Positions 55,658-64,000 of a DNA stretch of 64,000 nt are shown piece after piece. Position numbers and translations under genes: made by a program. Positions within the stretch are counted from its first letter, which is position 1. Each line of letters begins with the position of its first letter. This stretch comes from Acidobacteriota bacterium (GTDB lineage: Bacteria > Acidobacteriota > Terriglobia > Terriglobales > Acidobacteriaceae): positions 1-64,000 of the forward strand of contig JAJYVF010000029.1 of the NCBI GenBank assembly GCA_021792135.1. Direction: 5' to 3'. Under the pieces are notes generated by a model, which did no database searches, was not told the DNA's origin, and worked only from the letters and a program-made list of their open reading frames with translations.

Positions 55658-56188
55658 TTATTCGTTGTAATGAAGCAGGCTGAAGACGTCGTAGTCCTGG
55701 AAGCGATCGCGGCCTTTGAGGAAATCGAGCTCGATGACGAAGCCAAGGCCGGCGATTTCGCCCCCAAGCTGGTGGACCAGCTTGATGGTTGCTTCCATCG
55801 TGCCCCCGGTGGCGAGCAGGTCGTCGACCAGAACGACGCGCTGGCCCGGTTCAATGGCGTCGACGTGGATCTCAAGCGAGTCCGAACCGTATTCCAGGTC
55901 ATAAGTGACACGGGCGGTAGGTCCGGGCAGCTTGCGCGGCTTGCGGACGGGAACGAACCCCGCGTTCAGACGATAGGCGAGCGCCGGTCCGAAGATAAAG
56001 CCCCGGGCTTCGATCCCCAGCACAAGGTCGATGTCCTTGCCGATGTAATACTGCGCCAGCGCGTCAACGAGCGCGGCCAAACCCTTCGGATCTTTGAGCA
56101 GGGTGGTGATGTCGTAAAAGAGAATGCCCGGCCTGGGAAAGTCCGGAACAGTGCGGATGAGCGCCTTCAGGGGCTCGCAGTCAGTCAT
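55658..56188 (-). CDS. apt: Adenine phosphoribosyltransferase
   Basis: Apt salvages adenine to AMP using PRPP. The 176-residue protein aligns from its first residues ([12 protein letters not shown], then [19 protein letters not shown]) and has the PRPP loop [13 protein letters not shown] and the [15 protein letters not shown] segment. I take the ATG at 56188; one at 56200 is also possible, and neither has a strong ribosome site. It follows the acylphosphatase gene by about 20 bases, so they form one operon. Confidence 0.95.
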   Translation of the reverse strand: MTDCEPLKALIRTVPDFPRPGILFYDITTLLKDPKGLAALVDALAQYYIGKDIDLVLGIEARGFIFGPALAYRLNAGFVPVRKPRKLPGPTARVTYDLEYGSDSLEIHVDAIEPGQRVVLVDDLLATGGTMEATIKLVHQLGGEIAGLGFVIELDFLKGRDRFQDYDVFSLLHYNE

Positions 56189-56207
56189 TGCAGAGATCAT
56201 AAGGGTT

Positions 56208-56489
56208 CTACCAGGCTCCTTCGATGCGAAACGGCCCAAGTTTCTCGGCTTCCTTCCTGTCCAGTTCGTGCTCGATTACGGCATCCACGCGGCTGCCACG
56301 CGAGCCTCTGCGCAGCGCCTGAGTCAGCTCAGCCAGCGACTCGGCGTCTCCCGCAGCGAGGACTTCCACATGGCCATCTTCGGTGTTGCGGACCCAGCCG
56401 TTCAGCTCGAGAGCAGCAGCTTCGCGGTGAACGAACCAGCGAAATCCGACGCCCTGGACACGTCCTTTGACCAGATAGTGGCGCACCAT
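56208..56489 (-). CDS. acyP: Acylphosphatase
   Basis: This 93-residue cytoplasmic enzyme hydrolyses carboxyl phosphates such as acetyl phosphate. Both catalytic residues are visible: the Arg in [12 protein letters not shown] and the Asn in [14 protein letters not shown]. The length fits the family. It heads the operon with apt. The 210-base space to the divergent tolC-like gene presumably carries both promoters. Confidence 0.93.
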   Translation of the reverse strand: MVRHYLVKGRVQGVGFRWFVHREAAALELNGWVRNTEDGHVEVLAAGDAESLAELTQALRRGSRGSRVDAVIEHELDRKEAEKLGPFRIEGAW

Positions 56490-56666
56490 AGGAAGGCACG
56501 GCCAGTGTTTCAGATGAGGCCGCCGGGACGCAACATGACCCCGTGGCGTCCGCCCGGACAGACGAGCAAGTGCCTGACTGGCCGGAAGATAAATCCCGAG
56601 ATACGCCTCTGAAAATTAGACTGATCATGGTCACCCGATACCAACCAACGACCAGCAATCAGGAAA

Positions 56667-56683
56667 CCGCCTGCGAAAGGCGG
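56667..56683 (+). other. Short hairpin just before the tolC-like ribosome site
   Basis: CCGCCT at 56667-56672 pairs with AGGCGG at 56678-56683 across GCGAA. It ends five bases before GGAGGG (56688-56693), the ribosome site of the TTG-started gene at 56700. It could affect translation start of the efflux operon. It has no T-run. Confidence 0.35.
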
Positions 56684-56699
56684 CCGCGGAGGGAAACGA

Positions 56700-58106
56700 T
56701 TGTCTCAGTTGCCGGAACAGCCCAATTCCAGCAATGGATGGGAAGGCGTCGGCGGAATGCGCATACCCGTTCGAAGCCGCACTGTCATTGCCGGAGTGAC
56801 GCTGCCGGGCTTTCCCTTCTCGACGTTCGCGGCTCGTTGGCTGGCCGGATGCTGCTTTGCGGTTCTGATCGCCGCACCCATAAGTGGCGATGCTCAGACC
56901 GGCAGGGCGGCCTGGACCTGGGATCAGGTGAAGGCGAAATTCGAGACCGATAACCCCACGCTGAAGGCGGATGCGACCAACGTCCAGGAGATGAGGGCCG
57001 AAGAGGTCACGGCGGATCTGCGGCCGAACCCTCAGTTCAGCCTGTCGGAAGACGGCACGCAGATCGCGCCCGGGCATGGGATCTGGCAGCCCTTCGGCGG
57101 CACCTTTGTCGTGCCCATGGTGAGTTACCTCCACGAGCGCGACCACAAGCGCGAACTGCGGCTGCAGAGCGCCCAGGAAGGTACGCATATCGCCGCGTCG
57201 CAGCATCTCGATCTCGAACGCACCATGCTGTTCACGCTGCGCGCGGCCTTTGTGCAGACGCTGGAGGCGAAGGCGATCGTCAATCTGGCGCACCAGGAAC
57301 TCGATTATTACGACCACATCATCGACATCAGCCGGGAGCGGTTCGCGAAAGGCGACCTGGCGCGGATCGATTTCGAGCGGATCGAACTGCAGCGCGTGCA
57401 GTACGAGTCGGACCTGCAGGCAGCCGAAGTGAACCTGCGCACCGCGAAGATCCAGCTTCTGCAGTTCCTGGATCAGAGGACGCCCGTAGACCTGTTCGAT
57501 GTGCAGGGGCCGTTTGACTTCTCCGATCAGCTTGAACCCCTGGACGCATACCACCAGATCGCGCTCGAGAACCGCCCCGACCTGCGCGCGGCTCTGGAGT
57601 CCATCCGGCAGGCGGATACGAATCACAGGCTCGCGGTCGCCAACGGCTCGACGGACCCGACCCTCAGCGGCTGGTACACCTGGAATTCCTCCAATAACAA
57701 CCCCAATGCCACGCAGACCCTCGGCGCCAGCGTGAGCATTCCTTTGCGGATCTTCGACCGCAATCAGGGAGAGAAACAGCGGACCGCGCTCGACATTGCC
57801 CGGACGCAGGAGGCGGCTGATGCCACACGCGCACAGGTCTTCAGCGATGTGGACTCCGCCTGGCAGCAGGTGGACAGCAATCTGATCCTGCTGCGGCCGT
57901 ATCGCGCCAAATACCTCACCGAAGCGCTGCAGGTGCGGGAGACCGTGACCTATGCGTGGCAGCACGGGGGAGCATCCCTGATGGACTTTCTGAATGCGCA
58001 GAGCGATTATCGCAACGTGCAGATGGCCTATCTGCAGCTGGTCGGCGCATATCTGACCGCAGCCGGACAACTGAACATGGCCGTGGGACGCGAGGTGATC
58101 CAGTGA
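56700..58106 (+). CDS. TolC-like outer-membrane efflux protein (CzcC/CusC type)
   Basis: The 468-residue protein is the outer-membrane channel of a tripartite metal pump. A TTG at 56700 with GGAGGG six bases upstream is the best start; the ATG at 56757 has a weaker site. A signal region (WLAGCCFAVLIAAPISGDAQ) is followed by two outer-membrane efflux repeats rich in long helices, for example LRAAFVQTLEAKAIVNLA and RERFAKGDLARIDFERIE, with the repeat segment SIPLRIFDRNQGEKQRTA. Its stop overlaps the adaptor start (GTGA). Confidence 0.9.
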   Translation: MSQLPEQPNSSNGWEGVGGMRIPVRSRTVIAGVTLPGFPFSTFAARWLAGCCFAVLIAAPISGDAQTGRAAWTWDQVKAKFETDNPTLKADATNVQEMRAEEVTADLRPNPQFSLSEDGTQIAPGHGIWQPFGGTFVVPMVSYLHERDHKRELRLQSAQEGTHIAASQHLDLERTMLFTLRAAFVQTLEAKAIVNLAHQELDYYDHIIDISRERFAKGDLARIDFERIELQRVQYESDLQAAEVNLRTAKIQLLQFLDQRTPVDLFDVQGPFDFSDQLEPLDAYHQIALENRPDLRAALESIRQADTNHRLAVANGSTDPTLSGWYTWNSSNNNPNATQTLGASVSIPLRIFDRNQGEKQRTALDIARTQEAADATRAQVFSDVDSAWQQVDSNLILLRPYRAKYLTEALQVRETVTYAWQHGGASLMDFLNAQSDYRNVQMAYLQLVGAYLTAAGQLNMAVGREVIQ

Positions 58107-59236
58107 TCATAAGGTTCAGCTTCGCAGGCTCTCTGCTGGTGTGCTTTCTGCTCACGGCATGCGGGAAGAAATTCGATCCGGCTGCGGGTGCGCCGCCGGC
58201 TCCGAAGGTGGTGAAGGTGGGCAATGCGGATGTGGTCACGGTCGAACATCCGGAAGAGTTTCCTCTCGTCGCCGCTGGGAAGATCGATGCTCCGCACTGG
58301 CTCAGTGTCACCGGCTCCGTTTTCCCCGATGTCAACCGGGAAATTCCCGTCATCTCGCTGGCCAGCGGCCGTGTTGTGGATGTTCGTGTGACGCTGGACC
58401 AGAACGTGAGAAAAGGCCAGCTGATGATGGAAGTCCAAAGCCCCGACGTTACGAACGCCTTCGATATGTATCTGAAGGCTGTTAACGACGAGCACCTGAC
58501 GGACATGGCCCTGGAGCGAGCGAAGGACCTCTACCAGCACGGGGCGATCCCGCTCTCGCAGCAGGAGCAGGCCCAGGACGCGGAAGACGATGCAAAGGCA
58601 GATCTCGATGCTGCCAATCGACAGCTGAGCACACTGGGCGTTGACAAAAATCATCCATCGGACATCGTCAGCGTCTACGCGCCGATCTCCGGCGTAATCG
58701 TTGCGCAGAACGTGACCAATGCAGCGGCGGCGGGCGTGACCTACTCCGGCTCCGCCACCGCCTTCACGGTTGCCGATCTTTCCCACGTGTGGGTGATCTG
58801 CGATGTCTACGAAAACGATCTGCCGCAGGTGCAGCTCGGACAGGAGGCGCGGATCAGCCTGAATGCCTATCCTGGCAAAGTGCTCACGGGCCGCGTGAGC
58901 GACATCGGGCCGGTGCTGGATCCAACCATTCGCACTGCCAGGGTGCGCATCGACGTACCGAATCCGGGCATGCTGCGGCTGGGCATGTTCGTGACAGCGA
59001 CGCTGATCGGGCGGACAAGGGAAGTCCACGCGACGGTCCCCGCTGACGCCATCCTTCACCTGCACGACCAGGACTGGGTCTACGTACCCGCAGGCGGAGA
59101 CCATTTCCGGCGCATCGCCGTGCAGGCCGGAGATATGCTGCCCGGCAATAATCAGGAAATCCTGTCGGGTATTGCGCCCGGCCAACAGGTGGTCAGCAGC
59201 GTTCTGCAGCTGGAAGCGTTGCTGGAGGCGCAATGA
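58103..59236 (+). CDS. RND efflux periplasmic adaptor, lipoprotein (CzcB/CusB type)
   Basis: The GTG at 58103 overlaps the tolC-like stop and follows GAGG. The 377-residue product has a lipobox (SLLVCFLLTACGKK), so it is anchored in the inner membrane. Then come the barrel-sandwich segment (ISLASGRVVDVRVTLDQNV), a helical hairpin, PISGVIVAQNV, the beta-barrel (VWVICDVYENDLPQVQLG) and a membrane-proximal end. Its stop overlaps the next start (ATGA). It links the CzcA-type pump to the outer channel. Confidence 0.93.
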   Translation: MIIRFSFAGSLLVCFLLTACGKKFDPAAGAPPAPKVVKVGNADVVTVEHPEEFPLVAAGKIDAPHWLSVTGSVFPDVNREIPVISLASGRVVDVRVTLDQNVRKGQLMMEVQSPDVTNAFDMYLKAVNDEHLTDMALERAKDLYQHGAIPLSQQEQAQDAEDDAKADLDAANRQLSTLGVDKNHPSDIVSVYAPISGVIVAQNVTNAAAAGVTYSGSATAFTVADLSHVWVICDVYENDLPQVQLGQEARISLNAYPGKVLTGRVSDIGPVLDPTIRTARVRIDVPNPGMLRLGMFVTATLIGRTREVHATVPADAILHLHDQDWVYVPAGGDHFRRIAVQAGDMLPGNNQEILSGIAPGQQVVSSVLQLEALLEAQ

Positions 59237-62200
59237 TCCGAAGGGTTGTCGACTTCGCCCTCCAGAACAAATTTCTGGTGCTGGCGTTCGGGATTCTGCT
59301 GTTTGCCTGGGGCATCGTGTCGTTCGAGCGCCTGCCGGTCGAAGCCTATCCGGACGTAGCCAACAACTACGTCGACATTATTGCCCAGTGGCCGGGGATC
59401 TCTGCCGAGCAGATCGAGCAGCAGGTGACCATCCCCATTGAAATCATCATGAACGGCGTTCCCGGTGTGGCGCACGTGCGCTCGTGGTCGATCTTCGGAC
59501 TTTCTACCGTGGAGCTGGTCTTCGGCGACGAAACCACCGATTTCGAAAACCGCGAACGCGTCCTGGAGCGGCTTTCTCAGGTGACCCTGCCGCCGGGGGT
59601 GGTGCCGCAGATGGGGACGGACTGGAGCCCCGTCGGCCAGATCTATTTCTACATTCTGCGCAGCACCAACCCGGAATACGACGTGATGAACCTGAAATCG
59701 CTCGACACCTGGGTGGTGCAGAAGTATCTGAAGTCCGTACCCGGGGTGGTCGATACGAACCCCTTCGGCGGTCCAACGCGCGAATATCAGGTGAGGCTCG
59801 ATCCGGACAAGCTCGTCGATTACGGGCTGAGCCTGGCGCAGGTTGAACAGCAACTCACGAACAACAACGCCAACGGAGGCGGCAGCTTCATCCAGGCCGG
59901 CGAACAGCAGATCAATGTTCGCGAAGTGGGGCTGGTGAAGAACATTCAGGATATCGGCAGCACCGTCGTGATCGCGAAGGGCGGAACGCCGATTCGCATC
60001 AACAACCTGGGCATTGTCGAGCAGGGACCCATGATCCGTCTGGGCCAGTTCGGCGATGCTTACGACCGCGAAGGCGGAAAGCTCGTCGATAACGACGATG
60101 TGGTCTCCGGCATTCTCTGCCTGCAGAAAGGTGCCGACGCTCAGCCCACGCTCGACCGTATCCACAAAATGGTGAAGGAGCTGAACACACAGATCCTGCC
60201 GAAGGGCGTCACCATTCATCCGTTCATCGACCGCAGCGATCTGCTCCATTTCACCACGCACACGGTCCTGCACAACCTGAGCGAAGGGATCGTTCTGGTT
60301 GTCGTCATTCTGTTTCTCTTTCTGGGGAATGCACGCGGTGCGCTCATTGTGGCACTGACGATTCCCTTCTCGCTGCTCTTCGCGGCCATCTGCCTCGACC
60401 TCAAGCACATTCCCGCTAACCTGCTCTCGCTGGGGGCGCTGGATTTCGGCATGGTTGTAGACGGCGCGGTGGTGATGGTGGAGAACATCGTCCGCCACCT
60501 GAGCCGCAACGAAGAAAATGGACGGCCGATTCAGCTGCGTATCTCAGAAGCCGCGCACGAGGTGCAGCGCCCGGTTTTCTACGCAATCGCCATCATTATT
60601 ACTGCGTATCTGCCGATCTTCACGCTGCAGGCTGTGGAGGGCCGTCTCTTCCACCCGATGGCGTGGACCGTGGCGTTTGCGCTGCTGGGCGCGTTGCTTT
60701 TCTCCATTGTGCTCGCCCCGGTCCTCTCCAGCTTCCTCTTCAGCAAGGGCACGAGGGAGTGGAAGAACCCGGTGATGGAGTTTTTGCGCCGGCACTATCG
60801 GCACCGCGTGCGCTGGGCCATTCATCACCATGGGGTCACCCTTGGTGTGGGGGTTCTGGGCCTGGTTCTGGCTCTGCATCTCGCCTTCGGCGGTGTGATC
60901 GGCTCGGAATTTCTGCCCCACCTGGATGAAGGCGCACTGTGGGTACGCGGCGAACTCGATCAGAGCATCGGTCCGGCCGAGAGCATTGCCGTGGCAAACC
61001 AGGCCAGACTGATTCTCTGCTCTTTTCCGGAAGCTACCGAGTGCACCAGCCAGACCGGACGTCCGGACGACGGCACGGATCACACCGGCTTCTTCAATAC
61101 GGAGTACTACGTCGGCCTGAAACCGAAAAACGAATGGCGGCCGGTTTTCCGCGGAAACAAGAACAACCTGATCGCGGCCATGAACTACGCCCTCGAAAAG
61201 AGGTTCCCTACGGTGATCTGGGGCTTTTCGCAGCCCATCGAGGACAACATGGAAGAGGCAGTCAGTGGCGTCAAGGGTGAACTGGCCACCAAGGTTTACG
61301 GCAACGATCTGCACACCCTCGAGGACATTGCCGACCACGTCGCCGCTGTCATGAGCGGCGTGCCGGGCATCGCCGATCTCGGCGTCCTTCAGGTGACCGG
61401 CCAGCCAGATCTGGATATTCAGGTGGACCGCGCGAAGGCTGCGCGCTGGGGCATCAATGTCGCCGATGTGCAGGATGCGGTCCAGACTGCCGTCGGCGGA
61501 ACGGCTCTGACGCAGGTGCTGCGGGGCGAGCAGGTCTACAATCTCACGCTGCGCTACCTGCCGAAGTACAGGAACACGCGCGAAGCGATTGCAGACATTC
61601 GCCTGCTGTCTCCCACAGGCGAGCGCGTCTCGCTGGCGCAGCTTTGCGACATCCGTGAAGCCGACGAAGGTTCCGAAATCTACCGCGAAAATAACCAGCG
61701 CTACGTGGCCATCAAGTACAGCGTGCGCGGCCGTGCGCTCGGCGATGCGGTGCGCGAGGCTATTCAAAAGGTCGATGCGCAGATCAAACTTCCCCGCGGC
61801 TATCACATCAGCTGGGAGGGCGAATATCAGAGCGAGGTGCGGGCAGAAAAGCGTATGGCCATCATTGTGCCCATTACCGTTCTGCTGATCTTCATCATTC
61901 TCTACTCGATGTATCGCTCCCTCAAATGGGCTGTTCTCATCCTGGCAACCGTGGCCATGGCCAGCATCGGCGGCCTGCTGGTGCTGCTGATCACGGGCAC
62001 GAATTTCAGCGTGTCCTCGGAGGTGGGCTTCCTCGCGCTCTTCGGCGTCTCGGTTCAGACCGGCGTCATCATGCTGGAGTACATCAACCAGCTCCGTGCC
62101 AGAGGCATGGTTGTGGAGGATGCGGCGGTCGAAGGCGCGGTTCTGCGGCTGCGCCCCATCATGATGACCATGCTGGTCGCCACGCTGGGCCTGCTGCCGG

Positions 62201-62373
62201 CCGCGCTTTCCCATGGTATCGGCTCGGATTCGCAGCGTCCGTTCGCTATTGTCATCGTGGGTGGCCTGATCACCGATCTGCTGATGAGCGCCTTCCTGCT
62301 GCCGACCCTGTATGTCTGGACCGCCCGGGATTCCGACGTGCTGCCGCCCGCAGAAACAGAGTTTGAAAACTGA
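59233..62373 (+). CDS. Heavy-metal RND efflux pump (CzcA/CusA type)
   Basis: The 1046-residue proton-driven pump has twelve membrane helices and two large periplasmic loops. The helix-4 signature of heavy-metal RND proteins is complete: Asp404, Asp410 and Glu417 in ALDFGMVVDGAVVMVEN, the pattern linked to divalent metal export (Co, Zn, Cd, Ni) as in CzcA. FERLPVEAYPDVANNYVDI opens the first porter part. The three-gene operon (outer channel, adaptor, pump) is coupled by 4-base overlaps throughout. Metal choice cannot be fixed from sequence. It ends 13 bases from the convergent response-regulator gene. Confidence 0.95.
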   Translation: MIRRVVDFALQNKFLVLAFGILLFAWGIVSFERLPVEAYPDVANNYVDIIAQWPGISAEQIEQQVTIPIEIIMNGVPGVAHVRSWSIFGLSTVELVFGDETTDFENRERVLERLSQVTLPPGVVPQMGTDWSPVGQIYFYILRSTNPEYDVMNLKSLDTWVVQKYLKSVPGVVDTNPFGGPTREYQVRLDPDKLVDYGLSLAQVEQQLTNNNANGGGSFIQAGEQQINVREVGLVKNIQDIGSTVVIAKGGTPIRINNLGIVEQGPMIRLGQFGDAYDREGGKLVDNDDVVSGILCLQKGADAQPTLDRIHKMVKELNTQILPKGVTIHPFIDRSDLLHFTTHTVLHNLSEGIVLVVVILFLFLGNARGALIVALTIPFSLLFAAICLDLKHIPANLLSLGALDFGMVVDGAVVMVENIVRHLSRNEENGRPIQLRISEAAHEVQRPVFYAIAIIITAYLPIFTLQAVEGRLFHPMAWTVAFALLGALLFSIVLAPVLSSFLFSKGTREWKNPVMEFLRRHYRHRVRWAIHHHGVTLGVGVLGLVLALHLAFGGVIGSEFLPHLDEGALWVRGELDQSIGPAESIAVANQARLILCSFPEATECTSQTGRPDDGTDHTGFFNTEYYVGLKPKNEWRPVFRGNKNNLIAAMNYALEKRFPTVIWGFSQPIEDNMEEAVSGVKGELATKVYGNDLHTLEDIADHVAAVMSGVPGIADLGVLQVTGQPDLDIQVDRAKAARWGINVADVQDAVQTAVGGTALTQVLRGEQVYNLTLRYLPKYRNTREAIADIRLLSPTGERVSLAQLCDIREADEGSEIYRENNQRYVAIKYSVRGRALGDAVREAIQKVDAQIKLPRGYHISWEGEYQSEVRAEKRMAIIVPITVLLIFIILYSMYRSLKWAVLILATVAMASIGGLLVLLITGTNFSVSSEVGFLALFGVSVQTGVIMLEYINQLRARGMVVEDAAVEGAVLRLRPIMMTMLVATLGLLPAALSHGIGSDSQRPFAIVIVGGLITDLLMSAFLLPTLYVWTARDSDVLPPAETEFEN

Positions 62374-62386
62374 CCGGAAGAGCCTT

Positions 62387-63061
62387 TTAGCCGTGCAGCT
62401 CAGAATCGTCGGCGAGCCAGTCGTGGGAGTGCCTTTCGAGCACCAGCCGCACCAGCTGGCTCCGGGTGCGCACCCCGGTTCTGGCAAAGAGCTGCTGCAG
62501 CACCGCCTTGACGGAGCTTTCGGAGAGATTCATGGCGGCGGCGATGGTTTTGTTCCCCTGGCCTTCGAGAACGCCGCGCAGGACAGCCTTCTCGCGACCT
62601 GTCAGCGCCGAGTGGGGTGCGGCGGCCTCGGAGTTTCGCGCGATGCCTTCGATGACCGGCTTGACCGTGCGGGGATCGAGCCACATCTCGCCTCCGGCGA
62701 CGCTGCGAATCGCCTCCGCCAGCTGAGCCGGAGGACTGTGCTTGAGGAAGATGCCCGCAGCGCCATGATCCAGAACCGTCATCATGTCGGCCCGGTTCAT
62801 GCCTGCGGTCACCATCAGAACCCTGGGCGGGGACGGCATCCGTCTGATTTCATCCAGGATGGGCAGCGCCTGCTCCGTTCCCAGATCGTAGTCGAGGAGG
62901 ACGATATCCACCGGACGTTCCGAAAGGAGCCGGCAAGCCTCCCGGAGACTGGCGCCGCCGCCGATGACTTCAAAATCCGGCTCAGCCGCCAGCAGGCGAA
63001 CGAGGCCCTCCCGGAACAGCACATGATCGTCGATGACGATGAGCCGGACGCGGTTCTTCAT
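62387..63061 (-). CDS. NarL/LuxR-type response regulator
   Basis: I start at the ATG at 63061, giving 224 residues that open directly with the receiver strand (MKNRVRLIVIDDHVLFREGL). Phosphoacceptor Asp57 lies in IVLLDYDLG, and Lys in GIFLKHSPP. The GerE helix-turn-helix (about 150-215) contains LTGREKAVLRGVLEGQGNK and ESSVKAVLQQLF. An ATG at 63109 would add 16 residues. It is divergent from the histidine kinase at 63219, its probable partner. It is convergent with the efflux operon; a regulatory link to it is possible but not shown. Confidence 0.88.
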   Translation of the reverse strand: MKNRVRLIVIDDHVLFREGLVRLLAAEPDFEVIGGGASLREACRLLSERPVDIVLLDYDLGTEQALPILDEIRRMPSPPRVLMVTAGMNRADMMTVLDHGAAGIFLKHSPPAQLAEAIRSVAGGEMWLDPRTVKPVIEGIARNSEAAAPHSALTGREKAVLRGVLEGQGNKTIAAAMNLSESSVKAVLQQLFARTGVRTRSQLVRLVLERHSHDWLADDSELHG

Positions 63062-63218
63062 GCTGGCGCAGGACCTGCGGGTGCCTCCATCATAAATGGC
63101 GTCCCACATGCTTCCGGACGGGCTGAAGCGGTCATCTTTCGGGCGGGAGGACTTACCTCTCGCCGAGAAGGATGCGAGATTCTCCGCTCAGGCCCTAACA
63201 TCTGAAGCGTACTCCTGC

Positions 63219-64000
63219 ATGGACGTCCTGACCCTCTACTCCCGCGCCAACCGAAAGGCGCTGCTGATTACGGCGGTGGCTCTGACCGTTGTCATCGCGG
63301 TGGTGGACTGGTACACGAAGTCTTTTATCTCCATCGGATTTCTGTATCTCTTCCCCATGATGCTGGTCAGCGGCCTGCTGAACCGCTCCCAGATTCTGAT
63401 TCTTGCGCTGCTGTTTACCGGATTGCAGGAGGCATTCGGCGACCTTCCCTTCACGACCGCTCCTGCGCGCGTCATCTTCACCTGGGCGGGGTTCGCTGGA
63501 ACCGGGCTCTTCCTCTCGGAGCTGCTGAGGAACCGGCGCATCGTCCTGGCTCATCTGGAAGAGGTGGAGGAGCAGGCAAGGCAGCGGCGCGAGGCCGAAG
63601 AACAGCTGCAGACTCTGGTGGACAGCAGTCCAGCAGCGATTCTGACCGCCGGTTCCGACGGCAGGATTCTGCTGGCCAACGATGCCGCACGCGAGCTGTT
63701 TGCGGCCGAGGACGGCGGCCTAGCCGGAAAGCGCATCTCCGGGTTGCTGCCTGCCCTGCAGGCAGCCCTCGACTCGGGGCAGTCCCGGCTCATGCGGACT
63801 GCGACTCAGTGCCGTGCTCAGCGCGTCAACGGGGAGGCCTTCCTCGCCGGGGTCTGGTTCTCCACCTATCGTGCCCGTTCCGGCAACCGCCTGGCAGCCA
63901 TCGTGGTGGATCTCTCGGAGGAGTTGTGCAGCCGGGAAGACCTGAGCCTCGACTATCTTCTGCGCAGCGCCCGGATCCTGATGAGCGCTGTTTCGCACGA
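63219..64000 (+). CDS. Membrane sensor histidine kinase with PAS domain (cut by window edge)
   Basis: From the ATG at 63219 an open frame of 260 codons runs off the window. It opens MDVLTLYSRANRKALL, has four membrane helices (about 12-105) including FISIGFLYLFPMMLVSGLL, a coiled coil (HLEEVEEQARQRREAEEQL, about 110-130), a PAS domain (about 132-235; LVDSSPAAILTAGSDGRIL) and the start of a HisKA helix ending in LMSAVSH, where this His is the likely phosphoacceptor. The ATPase domain lies outside. It is divergent from the response regulator and 157 bases apart. Confidence 0.8.
   Translation, partial: MDVLTLYSRANRKALLITAVALTVVIAVVDWYTKSFISIGFLYLFPMMLVSGLLNRSQILILALLFTGLQEAFGDLPFTTAPARVIFTWAGFAGTGLFLSELLRNRRIVLAHLEEVEEQARQRREAEEQLQTLVDSSPAAILTAGSDGRILLANDAARELFAAEDGGLAGKRISGLLPALQAALDSGQSRLMRTATQCRAQRVNGEAFLAGVWFSTYRARSGNRLAAIVVDLSEELCSREDLSLDYLLRSARILMSAVSH

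Noticed and set aside
60544-62487. Open frame of 647 codons on the minus strand, antisense to the metal pump
   Set aside because: It mirrors the strongly supported CzcA-type gene, has His/Arg/Gln-rich composition and no family match; it is a product of high GC codon use.

Overview
The window looks like chromosomal DNA from an Acidobacteriaceae-type acidobacterium (GC-rich, Gram-negative). Pointers are an Oar-like TonB-dependent receptor with an N-terminal carboxypeptidase-regulatory domain, a VWFA protein of the acidobacterial type, LPS heptose genes (hldE C-terminal half, hldD), and many secreted enzymes, at least seven of them with twin-arginine (Tat) signals. The assignment rests on gene content only.

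Layout. 1-124: edge of an IS3-family element. 181-5838: housekeeping and scattered genes (TrpG/PabA, SdpI-like, EF-P, EutB-EutC). 5990-14622: secreted or membrane proteins of poorly known function, including a three-gene coupled operon with a YVDPGSG membrane protein, an odd two-part methyltransferase and a membrane sulfatase-like protein. 14721-16340: a GH79 glycosidase. 16350-43166: a large catabolic locus. 43316-45460: prolyl oligopeptidase. 45537-45626: tRNA-Ser(UGA). 45664-55513: GH38, ROK kinase, heptose genes, GH2 and GH29. 55658-56489: apt and acylphosphatase. 56700-62373: a translationally coupled CzcCBA-type metal efflux operon. 62387-64000: a response regulator and a divergent histidine kinase cut by the window edge.

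The central locus (16350-43166) is the most interesting part. It holds three Tat-exported PLP enzymes of the SelA/DgaE (D-glucosaminate-phosphate ammonia-lyase) fold, an exported single-domain RidA, an exported chain with three tandem RidA domains, an exported RraA-family aldolase, two exported SMP-30 lactonases, two exported PQQ-type dehydrogenases, a dihaem cytochrome c, a DUF4380 protein, a double cupin, two ACS-type MFS carriers, a TonB-dependent receptor, a NagB-like deaminase and a NarL-type two-component system. In two separate places a RidA gene lies directly upstream of a PLP-enzyme gene.

Read together, the genes suggest an extracytoplasmic oxidative route for amino sugars: dehydrogenase makes the aminolactone, lactonase opens it, the PLP lyase removes ammonia, RidA clears the enamine/imine, and the 2-keto-3-deoxy sugar acid is either cleaved by the RraA-like aldolase or imported by MFS. 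Nearby GH2, GH29, GH38 and GH79 enzymes could supply sugars. The pathway is inference; the families and signal peptides are read from the sequence.
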